From contig JAISAR010000119.1 of the NCBI GenBank assembly GCA_031266615.1, forward strand, positions 1-8,343: a stretch of 8,343 nt of DNA, given 5' to 3'. The notes under the pieces are model-generated. The model was not told the origin of the DNA. It worked only from the letters and a program-made list of their open reading frames with translations, and did not search any database. The position numbers and the translations under genes were made by a program. How positions within the stretch are numbered: position 1 is the stretch's first letter; every line of letters starts with the position of its first letter. Shown in pieces: positions 1-5,671 of the stretch. Source of the stretch: Rickettsiales bacterium (GTDB lineage: Bacteria > Pseudomonadota > Alphaproteobacteria > Rickettsiales > Anaplasmataceae).

Positions 1-57
1 GTGCACATAGTGCGAAAAATTAAACAATAGTACGCCAAATACAAGTTTTCTTGTCAT
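1..57 (-). CDS. Small ORF of dispersed element, copy 1 (partial, runs off the left edge)
   Basis: The reading frame starts at the ATG whose complement is CAT at 55-57 and stays open for 19 codons to the first base of the window, reading MTRKLVFGVLLFNFSHYVH. Its start is basic and then hydrophobic, like a signal or membrane peptide. A sigma70-like promoter with perfect spacing lies about 45 bp upstream on the same strand. A partial ribosome-binding match (AGGT, complement near 65-68) precedes the ATG. The last residues (LFNFSHYVH) match the frame MFNFLHYVH of the second copy at 7230-7343, so the two are related. No function is recognised. It could also be a chance frame inside a noncoding repeat; the promoter and the shared frame are the arguments for it. 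Confidence 0.4.
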   Translation of the reverse strand, partial: MTRKLVFGVLLFNFSHYVH

Positions 58-102
58 TTTAACCTGCACAGATTGGGAAGTTAAACAAATAGCTTCAGTA
101 CT

Positions 103-131
103 ATGATAAAAGGAATGGCGAAGGTTGTCAA
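103..131 (-). promoter_or_regulatory. Sigma70-like promoter TTGACA-N17-TATCAT, leftward
   Basis: Read on the minus strand, a perfect -35 TTGACA (complement at 126-131) is followed after exactly 17 bases by TATCAT (complement at 103-108). The expected RNA start is near 96, about 40 bases before the small-ORF ATG at 57. Both hexamers and the 17-base spacing are kept in the second element copy at 7413-7441 although the spacer sequence itself has diverged. That argues that the promoter is selected or was recently functional. Confidence 0.65.
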
Positions 132-153
132 GCAAATTTTGCATTTAATCCGT

Positions 154-1905
154 CTATTTTTGAATAAATTCCATTTGCATTTCCTGTATACTATCCTCTA
201 TTTGCCTTATTTGTTCTATTAGCCTTTCCTCTAGGTCAAAATTACCGCCTAGCCTTGCTTTGATTTTTTCTTCTTGTAACACGTTTAATTCTTTCCTTAA
301 CACTACGTTATTCCACACAATTTCTGCTGATTTCCTTTCGTTTAATTGGCTATTTAATACGCTAGTTTTTTCAAATATAAACTTTACGGTTTCAGCACCA
401 CTAGACTGCTCAAATTCTCGCTCTCTATTGAGTTCCCTTTCATTATTCGCCGCATCAATTATACGCTGTTGTAATTTTTTCATCTTGGCATTGGTAAACT
501 CAAAATGAGCAAATTGCTCAAAAAATATAGGATGGTGTAAGATTTCGGGAAATTCTATTACTATACGCAGAATTATGGCCTGATTTTGCTCTGCTTCAAT
601 CAGCTCTGGAGATTTGCTGCGCAGATATTCACCTTTTGTTGCTCTAATTTTGCTATTAAAAATCTGCTTTTTGAAGCTTCTTCTTAGTTCACTGGCCTTA
701 TTGTAAAAATAATCTCTATAATACCTTCTAATACTGCTGTTACCGATAGCATTGACATATTCCATGAACTTGTGTTCAAGAACTGAATATTTTTCCGGAG
801 CAAGGTTTTCGTAGCTTTGCAGGCTACTATTGACTATGTGGTGCCATAAATATTCAGAATGCAGTTCTGCTGAGCGGTCAAGCGCAGAAAGTACGCCTTC
901 TTTCTTATATTCTAGCTCATTGCATATATCGTATGGATCTTTATCGCTCGGCAAAGTCACAAACTTTAATGTGTATCCAGGCTCCAATATTGGCAGAGCA
1001 AATTCCGCAACTCGGGTGGCGGCGCGACGTCCAGCACTATCGCCATCCATACAGATGGAGATTTCTTTAGCAAATCTCCATAGATTTTTTATCTGCTCTG
1101 CAGAAATTGCAGTGCCAAGCGGGGCAACTGTATTGCTAATTCCCGCTTGATGTAGTGCTATTACATCCATATACCCTTCGACAACAAATATATGTTGTTT
1201 TTTGCGTATTTCGCTTAAGGCAAGGTTTAGCCCGTATAAATTCTCCCTCTTTTTGAAGAGCTGACTTTCTGGGCTGTTTAAATATTTCGGCTGTTGCTCA
1301 GAGCTCAGCGCACGTCCGCCAAAACCAATAGCTTTGCCCGTGATATTGTGTATAGGAAATATCAGCCGATCATAGAAATAATCACGAGAATTCTTATTTA
1401 TCAACCCAACATCGGTCAAAATTTTGTCTTCAATACCGGAAGAGTTTAAATATTCCTTCAAACCAGAGCTTGGCGCATAACCTATCTTAAATTTATCTAT
1501 GGTTTCAGGCGAAATCTTGCGTTGCTTTAAATAGTCTATAACGCTTTGATTTTTTTGTACAAACCAGTTTGCAGCTAAATTCAGCGTTGAAAACAATTTG
1601 TCGCTTTCTTTGGTAATACTGAGGTCTTTAGGTAACTCAACACCTGCAACTGATGCTAGCCTTTCCAATGCTTCTTTAAAGCTTAAGCCCTCAGTTTGTG
1701 AAATAAATTCAAACGCATCACCATGAGCAGAGCAGCCAAAACAGTGATACGATCCCCTAGTATTACTCACAAAAAAGGACGGTGTTTTTTCATTATGAAA
1801 TGGGCAAAGTCCCACGAGATTATCTCCGCTTTTTGTCAGCCTGACCTTCTTACCTACTATGTCGGATAGTAACAGTCTTGATTTTATAATATCTATGTAA
1901 TCCAT
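154..1905 (-). CDS. dnaG: DNA primase DnaG
   Basis: DnaG makes the RNA primers for lagging-strand and restart synthesis, working with the DnaB helicase at the fork. The 583-residue length is that of a full primase (E. coli 581). The N-terminal CHC2 zinc-binding domain is seen with ligands C34, H37, C55 and C58 (CPFHNEKTPSF ... YHCFGCSAHG). The catalytic core follows, with the TOPRIM motif VVEGYMD at 241-247 (E243), MDGDSAG at 286-292 (D287, D289) and LPSDKDPYD at 318-326. Residues from about 430 to the end are charged, helical and poorly conserved, as expected for the DnaB-interacting C-terminal domain. The start MDYIDIIKSRLLLSDIVG matches the usual primase N-terminus. The gene diverges from rpiB-ubiG and has a TATAAT about 30 bp upstream. 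All key residues are present. Confidence 0.97.
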   Translation of the reverse strand: MDYIDIIKSRLLLSDIVGKKVRLTKSGDNLVGLCPFHNEKTPSFFVSNTRGSYHCFGCSAHGDAFEFISQTEGLSFKEALERLASVAGVELPKDLSITKESDKLFSTLNLAANWFVQKNQSVIDYLKQRKISPETIDKFKIGYAPSSGLKEYLNSSGIEDKILTDVGLINKNSRDYFYDRLIFPIHNITGKAIGFGGRALSSEQQPKYLNSPESQLFKKRENLYGLNLALSEIRKKQHIFVVEGYMDVIALHQAGISNTVAPLGTAISAEQIKNLWRFAKEISICMDGDSAGRRAATRVAEFALPILEPGYTLKFVTLPSDKDPYDICNELEYKKEGVLSALDRSAELHSEYLWHHIVNSSLQSYENLAPEKYSVLEHKFMEYVNAIGNSSIRRYYRDYFYNKASELRRSFKKQIFNSKIRATKGEYLRSKSPELIEAEQNQAIILRIVIEFPEILHHPIFFEQFAHFEFTNAKMKKLQQRIIDAANNERELNREREFEQSSGAETVKFIFEKTSVLNSQLNERKSAEIVWNNVVLRKELNVLQEEKIKARLGGNFDLEERLIEQIRQIEDSIQEMQMEFIQK

Positions 1906-1935
1906 CTTACTTGTCGAATGAGTGGTAGGATAAAA

Positions 1936-1941
1936 ATTATA
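1936..1941 (-). promoter_or_regulatory. Probable -10 box for dnaG
   Basis: On the minus strand a consensus TATAAT lies 30 bp upstream of the dnaG ATG, giving a short leader. No good -35 hexamer is seen 16-18 bases before it, so the promoter would be weak or would need an activator. No clear Shine-Dalgarno sequence precedes the ATG. Confidence 0.45.
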
Positions 1942-1955
1942 CAGAATTTGTGTTG

Positions 1956-2004
1956 TCCTGACTCGAAATTTATTTCAAGCTTCAGAGCTTCCAAAAGGTC
2001 AGGA
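1956..2004. other. Inverted repeat in the dnaG / rpiB divergent spacer
   Basis: TCCTGAC (1956-1962) pairs with GTCAGGA (1998-2004). Inside lies a second small hairpin, AAGCT (1977-1981) with AGCTT (1986-1990) around a 4-base loop. It sits between the -10 of dnaG and the TTGACA ahead of rpiB, so it could be an operator or cruciform. It has no U-tract and is not a terminator for either divergent gene. Confidence 0.35.
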
Positions 2005-2008
2005 GGGC

Positions 2009-2014
2009 TTGACA
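2009..2014 (+). promoter_or_regulatory. Possible -35 box for rpiB-ubiG
   Basis: A perfect TTGACA lies 54 bp before the rpiB ATG. The sequence 17 bases downstream (TACCCA) is a poor -10, so only the -35 half is convincing. No Shine-Dalgarno match is visible before the ATG at 2069. Confidence 0.3.
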
Positions 2015-2068
2015 AAAAACCTAAAATAAATTACCCATGTTAGATGCCTTTAAGTCATAGTTTCTTAT

Positions 2069-3244
2069 ATGTCAGATGTAATATCGGTTGCCTCAGACCA
2101 TGCCGGTTATGAATTAAAATCAGAGATAAAGCTTTACCTGGAAACCTTGGGTTATGCAGTGATAGATCGTGGCTGCACTGCTAAGCAAAAGAGTGTGGAT
2201 TATCCAGACTATGCTGTCAAAGTTGTAGAGGATATAACAAACAAAAAAGCAAATTATGGGATATTAATCTGCGGTACAGGCCTCGGTATGAGTACCGTAG
2301 CGAATCGTTTTGAAGGAATCTACGCCGCTTTATGTAATAGTGTTGAGATCACAAAATTAGCTCGCGAACATGGCAACGCAAATGTACTGTGTCTTGGTGC
2401 GGGGTTTACTACGAGTGGATTAGCGAAAGACATAGTTAAACAATTCCTCGAGACAGAATTATCGAAAGAGAGTAGACATAAAAAACGCCTTGATAAACTC
2501 AGCAATATAACCTCTTCTAGTAAGAAAAAAAACACACAAACTTATAATGAAGATGAAGTATCAAAATTCGCTAAAATGGCAGGTGAATGGTGGGATGAAA
2601 ATGGCAAATTCAAGCCATTGCACATGATGAATCCTGTGAGAGTATCATACATTGTTGAGAAAATAAAAGAGTTAAAAAAATGCGATTTAAAGGAATTATC
2701 ATTGCTTGACGTTGGGTGTGGCGGCGGCATTTTGTCAGAATCAATGGCACGTGTTGGCATTAACGTTGCGGGAATAGACGTATGCGAAGAAAACATAAAA
2801 GTGGCGCAGTCACACGAGAAAAAAGTGGGATTAAACATAGAATATACACACACCAGCATTGAAGAACTGAAAAATGACAAAAAATACGATGTGGTTCTAC
2901 TTATGGAAGTAGTTGAGCATGTGGATAATTTAGAATTTTTCATGAAAAAAGCGATAGAACTACTAAAACCAGAGGGGCTAATTTTTATATCGACAATAAA
3001 TAGAACTATCAAATCCTTCTGTCTTGCAATAATTGGTGCAGAATACATATTAAACTGGCTGCCGAAAGGTACACATAACTGGAACAAGTTTCTCAAGCCG
3101 TCAGAAATTGCAAATCACCTAAGAGAAAATAATGTCACGTTGCAAAACATGGCTGGCATGGAGTATAACGTAATAAAGCGTGAGTGGAACTTAACCAAAG
3201 ATGTAGATGTCAATTATATACTTTGTGGTGTGATGAATAGTTAG
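2069..3244 (+). CDS. RpiB-UbiG fusion: ribose-5-phosphate isomerase B + ubiquinone O-methyltransferase
   Basis: Two enzymes are encoded in one 391-residue frame. Residues 1 to about 147 are RpiB, which interconverts ribulose-5-phosphate and ribose-5-phosphate. SDHAG at 9-13, DYPDYA at 44-49, the active-site cysteine C68 in GILICGTG, HGNANVLCLGA from H101 and the terminal RHKKR (136-140) are all present. Residues from about 160 to 391 are UbiG, which performs both O-methylations of ubiquinone synthesis. It shows FAKMAGEWWDENGKFKPLH (167-185), the SAM-binding LLDVGCGGG (212-220), VVEHVDN (281-287) and WLPKGTHNWNKF (330-341). The linker of about 15 residues (TSSSKKKNTQT) contains an A8 run at 2525-2532. 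No ATG lies between M74 and M170, so UbiG has no obvious start of its own. The two activities belong to different pathways, so the joining looks like loss of a stop codon rather than channelling. Both halves look intact. Confidence 0.9.
   Translation: MSDVISVASDHAGYELKSEIKLYLETLGYAVIDRGCTAKQKSVDYPDYAVKVVEDITNKKANYGILICGTGLGMSTVANRFEGIYAALCNSVEITKLAREHGNANVLCLGAGFTTSGLAKDIVKQFLETELSKESRHKKRLDKLSNITSSSKKKNTQTYNEDEVSKFAKMAGEWWDENGKFKPLHMMNPVRVSYIVEKIKELKKCDLKELSLLDVGCGGGILSESMARVGINVAGIDVCEENIKVAQSHEKKVGLNIEYTHTSIEELKNDKKYDVVLLMEVVEHVDNLEFFMKKAIELLKPEGLIFISTINRTIKSFCLAIIGAEYILNWLPKGTHNWNKFLKPSEIANHLRENNVTLQNMAGMEYNVIKREWNLTKDVDVNYILCGVMNS
2525..2532 (+). other. A8 tract at the RpiB-UbiG junction
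   Basis: Eight consecutive A residues lie in codons 153-155 of the fused gene, within the linker between the two enzyme domains. One extra A, whether in the genome or through polymerase slippage, would bring TAA into frame at 2541-2543 and end RpiB as a stand-alone protein of normal size. The present length keeps both domains in frame. Confidence 0.6.
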
Positions 3245-3262
3245 GTTTAAAAGCACTATCTT

Positions 3263-3712
3263 TTATTTCCATAATGGCTCAGTAGAAGGATCAACACACT
3301 CTCTTTTATTATTATGCACAAAGGGGGAGGAACACCTTCTATAACCGTTCCAATAGTCATATCGATCCGTACCCACAAATTCATATCCAGGGGCAGCAAC
3401 ACATTTTCCATCTTCCATCATTTGCCCTTCAAGAAGACAGCAAGCTTCTTTTCCTGTGATCTTTTTTACAACTTGAGGGGCACCAAAAAACACAGCAACA
3501 AACATACCAAGTGAGAAAAGTGCAGGCCAAGGCATTCTGCCAAATATTGCAAGTAAGCTTGCACCAATTATCACCACTGTAATCATTGGTCCACCTATTC
3601 TATGAATGTAACTTATTACATTACAGATTACATCTGCCGTTTCAGCAGCGTGTGCATCAAATGCGTAGAATAGGAGCAAAACTTCAAATAGAATGGCAAA
3701 TATGTCTTCCAT
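3263..3712 (-). CDS. VirB2-like (TrbC/VirB2) pilin paralogue A with Cys-rich tail
   Basis: This 149-residue protein resembles the major pilin or channel subunit of P-type type IV secretion systems. Residues 1-22 are a hydrophobic leader ending FDAHA, with likely cleavage before AETAD. Then come CNVISYIHRIGGP (30-42), a membrane segment at about 43-57, the short basic turn GRMPWP (58-63), a second membrane segment at about 64-80, and GAPQVVKKITG, the usual VirB2 layout. It is unusual in continuing about 60 residues beyond TM2 with cysteines 91, 92, 104, 127 and 139. The gene is a tandem copy of 3782-4237, with the first 20 residues and membrane core nearly identical but residues 21-38 and 107-135 diverged. 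It converges on rpiB-ubiG with 18 bp between stops. No other secretion genes are in the window, so it is a dispersed copy. The family call is firm; pilin function is inferred. Confidence 0.8.
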   Translation of the reverse strand: MEDIFAILFEVLLLFYAFDAHAAETADVICNVISYIHRIGGPMITVVIIGASLLAIFGRMPWPALFSLGMFVAVFFGAPQVVKKITGKEACCLLEGQMMEDGKCVAAPGYEFVGTDRYDYWNGYRRCSSPFVHNNKRECVDPSTEPLWK

Positions 3713-3779
3713 TGTTCTTCTAGTGATCTTTAATTTTGTGCCCCATTATTCCTCATTTTGGTTAAGTTTCAGTGAATAG
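3263..3779. repeat. Tandem duplication unit, left copy
   Basis: The 517-bp unit contains VirB2-like gene A and its upstream DNA up to CAGTGAATAG (3770-3779). It is directly repeated as 3782-4304. The copies differ in length by the 6 bases that add two codons to the tail of gene B. Confidence 0.85.
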
Positions 3780-3781
3780 TT

Positions 3782-4237
3782 CTACTTCCACAGTGGCTCA
3801 GTAGAAGGGTCAATACATTCTCTTTTATTATTTGCCACTTCGCCATCAGGACATGGACTCCAACCACTCTTGTCGGGAGGAACCCACCCGTTCGTACCCA
3901 CAAACCAATACTCATCGGTAGCAACGCATTTTCCATCTTCCATCATTTGCCCCTCAAGAAGGCAGCAAGCTTCTTTTCCTGTGATCTTTTTCACAATTTG
4001 GGGAGCACCAAAAAACACAGCAACAAACACACCAAGTGAGAAAAGTGCAGGCCAAGGCATTCTGCCAAATATTGCAAGTAAGCTTGCACCAATTATCACC
4101 ACTGTGATCATTGGTCCACCAATTCCATGAATGTAGCGTATTGAATTACACATTACATCTGTTGCTCCATCAGCGTATGCATCAAATGCATAGAATAGGA
4201 GCAAAACTTCAAATAGAATGGCAAATATGTCTTCCAT
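3782..4237 (-). CDS. VirB2-like (TrbC/VirB2) pilin paralogue B with Cys-rich tail
   Basis: This is a 151-residue tandem paralogue of the gene at 3263-3712, 69 bp away. The leader (residues 1-20) is identical, the predicted mature N-terminus starts DGATD after FDAYA, and the two membrane segments (about 43-57 and 64-80) around GRMPWP differ from copy A only at residues 70 and 81. The tail has cysteines 91, 92, 104, 129 and 141, so all six cysteines including C30 are kept. The stretch between FVGT and NNKREC is almost wholly different (NGWVPPDKSGWSPCPDGEVA here). Upstream DNA is conserved with copy A for about 65 bp, so each copy probably carries its own expression signals. The leader begins MEDIF, which is acidic for a Sec signal. 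Role in type IV secretion is inferred from family membership. Confidence 0.8.
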   Translation of the reverse strand: MEDIFAILFEVLLLFYAFDAYADGATDVMCNSIRYIHGIGGPMITVVIIGASLLAIFGRMPWPALFSLGVFVAVFFGAPQIVKKITGKEACCLLEGQMMEDGKCVATDEYWFVGTNGWVPPDKSGWSPCPDGEVANNKRECIDPSTEPLWK

Positions 4238-4304
4238 TGTTCTTCTAGTGATCTTTGATTTCGCGCTCCATTATCCCTTATTTTGATTAATTTTCAGTGA
4301 ATAG
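3782..4304. repeat. Tandem duplication unit, right copy
   Basis: The 523-bp unit contains VirB2-like gene B and its upstream DNA ending CAGTGAATAG (4295-4304), the same boundary as the left copy. Similarity is very high over the core of the gene and drops sharply in two segments of the coding region. To the right lies the ubiG-tail remnant. Confidence 0.85.
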
Positions 4305-4310
4305 CTTTTT

Positions 4311-4349
4311 CCAATGAAGTTGAATAGTATGTGCTTTGTGGTGTGGTGA
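4311..4349 (+). pseudogene. Remnant of a duplicated ubiG 3' end
   Basis: CTTTGTGGTGTGGTGA (4334-4349) matches CTTTGTGGTGTGATGA (3221-3236) at the 3' end of ubiG in 15 of 16 positions. The preceding bases read, in the matching frame, N-E-V-E-stop-Y-V-L-C-G-V-V, against D-V-D-V-N-Y-I-L-C-G-V-M in UbiG. The fragment is on the same strand as ubiG but on the far side of the virB2-like pair. It indicates that the pair was inserted or duplicated together with the ubiG tail. Confidence 0.55.
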
Positions 4350-4437
4350 TACCAAATCCCAATGGTAAATTAAAAAGTTTCCCTACGATTAGCGAATTTA
4401 TTACGTATCTTGTTTGATAACGAAAGTTGGTATAACC
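4345..4437. repeat. Possible miniature inverted-repeat element
   Basis: GGTGATACCAA (4345-4355) is the inverted complement of TTGGTATAACC (4427-4437) in 10 of 11 positions, bounding a 93-bp noncoding stretch. No coding capacity and no clear target-site duplication is seen. It accounts for most of the gap between the virB2-like pair and the adaptor gene. Short terminal matches like this can arise by chance in AT-rich DNA. Confidence 0.3.
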
Positions 4438-4494
4438 TTTATGTTTAAGAAATTTACTGTATCTATTCAGGGGCTACTTATGAAGTGACAACGA

Positions 4495-4516
4495 GTATAA
4501 TATGCATATATTATAC
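4495..4516. promoter_or_regulatory. Perfect 9-bp inverted repeat containing TATAAT, upstream of the adaptor gene
   Basis: GTATAATAT (4495-4503) and ATATTATAC (4508-4516) are perfect inverted repeats around GCAT. The left arm contains TATAAT at 4496-4501 in the plus orientation and the right arm gives the same hexamer on the minus strand. It ends 28 bp before the ATG at 4545. It could be an operator overlapping the -10 of the adaptor gene. No good -35 is seen 16-18 bp upstream. Confidence 0.4.
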
Positions 4517-4544
4517 GTATATTCCTAATTCGAAAGTTTTATTT

Positions 4545-5624
4545 ATGCGGTTGTTTTTAACAAAACTGGTCAACAAATTTTATTGCTTAAAGACGAGGGA
4601 TAAAGTAATCGTCATTTCTAGTATCGCTCTAATTCTGCTGTTTTTTGTCAACAGTGTGTCTTTTAAGAAAGATCGAGCTATTCATAGTGATAATGTACCG
4701 AGTGGCTTTTCAGTGAAGGTTCAGGAATGTGAGCCGCAAAATCGCACTATATATTTAAATTTTTCTGGTACAGTGAATCCCTTACACAGAGCTAGCCTTA
4801 CCTCAAAAGTAAGTGGTAAAGTTACCGCTATTTATCTATCTGATGGCGAGAAGGTAAAAAAAGATGATGTAGCGTTGAAGATAGAAGATCATGGCAGAAC
4901 TGAGCAAGTTGAACAAGCTAAGGCGCTTTTAAAGCAGCGCGAGATTGAATATGATTCTTCTGTCAAGCTGAGTAAAAAAGGCTACAGAGCGCAAGTGCAG
5001 GTAGAAGCTGCTTTTACTGCGTTGCAGAGTGCAAAAGCTGACCTAAAGAGACTAGTATTGGATTTAGAAAATACTGCAGTTAAGTCTCCTATTGATGGTT
5101 ATATAGATAAGATCAATATAAATGAAGGAGATTTTATTAACGCTGGGCAAAAAATAGCTGACATAGTTAATTTTGATCAAATTTTTGTGGTGTTATATGT
5201 TTCAGAGAGTGAAATAAGTAAGATAGAGCTAGGTAGCACAGCTCAAGTTAATTTGCTAGATGGAAGGAAACTAGAGGGTGAAGTGAGTTTCATCAGTAAA
5301 ATTGCCGAGCCTAAAACCGGATCTTATAGGGTAGAGGTAAAGATAATCGATAATGAAATGATATCCTTGCAAGGACTAACTGCCAGTGTAAAACTGCTTT
5401 CAGGCAAAAGATTTGCATATAAAATTCCTTCTTCAGCTCTGAGCTTGAATGATGAGGGTTTTCTTGGGATAAAGATTGTTGACGATGGTTATGTAGTATT
5501 TATACCAGTAGAAATTGTTGATCATGAGAGCGATGGGACTTGGGTGGTAGCACATAACGAAGATAAGCCTATAAAATTGATAGTGCTAGGCCACTTATTT
5601 GTTAAACCAGGTGATAAGGTTTAG
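4545..5624 (+). CDS. Membrane-fusion / periplasmic adaptor protein (HlyD/AcrA-like, RND efflux type)
   Basis: The protein would bridge an inner-membrane pump to an outer-membrane channel. Started at the ATG at 4545 it has 359 residues: a basic N-terminus, one membrane anchor at about 20-38 (VIVISSIALILLFFV), first half of the lipoyl/barrel-sandwich domain (ASLTSKVSGKVTAIYLSDGEKVKKDD, about 83-108), a short helical hairpin about 114-175, the second lipoyl half TAVKSPIDGYIDKININEGD (177-196), and a beta-barrel and membrane-proximal part to the C-terminal LFVKPGDKV. Order and length fit RND-type adaptors. A GTG 60 bp upstream (4485) would also be in frame, but the added residues are Tyr-rich, overlap the likely promoter palindrome and spoil the N-terminal anchor topology, so ATG 4545 is preferred. 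No transporter gene follows; the next 412 bp are noncoding, so its partner must be encoded elsewhere. Confidence 0.88.
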   Translation: MRLFLTKLVNKFYCLKTRDKVIVISSIALILLFFVNSVSFKKDRAIHSDNVPSGFSVKVQECEPQNRTIYLNFSGTVNPLHRASLTSKVSGKVTAIYLSDGEKVKKDDVALKIEDHGRTEQVEQAKALLKQREIEYDSSVKLSKKGYRAQVQVEAAFTALQSAKADLKRLVLDLENTAVKSPIDGYIDKININEGDFINAGQKIADIVNFDQIFVVLYVSESEISKIELGSTAQVNLLDGRKLEGEVSFISKIAEPKTGSYRVEVKIIDNEMISLQGLTASVKLLSGKRFAYKIPSSALSLNDEGFLGIKIVDDGYVVFIPVEIVDHESDGTWVVAHNEDKPIKLIVLGHLFVKPGDKV

Positions 5625-5671
5625 TTTGTGTATACTTCTTGCATAGTTTTTAGCAGCGCGCTAGACATATG

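Larger units (their letters stand above)
1..132 (-). repeat. Dispersed element copy 1 (pairs with 7317-7442)
   Basis: This stretch matches 7317-7442 in the same orientation. Shared blocks in order are GTGCACATAGTGC, AAAAATTAAACA, ACGCCAA, CTTGTC, CTGCACAGAT, ATGATAA and TTGTCAAG, with small insertions and deletions between them. Both copies sit just beyond the 3' end of a minus-strand gene (dnaG here, hemF there). The left boundary is not visible because the match begins at base 1. In this copy the inverted repeat around the promoter is degenerate, whereas in copy 2 it is perfect. Confidence 0.75.

Noticed and set aside
260..508. Plus-strand 82-codon frame
   Set aside because: Antisense to the DnaG C-terminal region; composition follows the real gene.
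830..1150. Plus-strand 106-codon frame
   Set aside because: Antisense to the DnaG catalytic core with all primase motifs on the other strand.
2320..2535. Minus-strand 71-codon frame
   Set aside because: Antisense shadow of the rpiB half; no start signals or recognisable motif.
2542..3096. Minus-strand 184-codon frame
   Set aside because: It lies fully antisense to ubiG, is Ser/Phe-rich as such shadows are, and shows no domain.
3870..4130. Plus-strand 86-codon frame over the VirB2-like gene B
   Set aside because: Antisense shadow; the frame is not preserved at the same extent in the paralogue, where a different plus frame opens.
4443..4457. TTTAAGAAATTTAC shared with about 7009-7022
   Set aside because: Only about 14 AT-rich bases with no similarity on either side; chance is likely.
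4485..4544. GTG start extending the adaptor by 20 residues
   Set aside because: The extension crosses the TATAAT palindrome, has no ribosome binding site and displaces the N-terminal anchor from the start.
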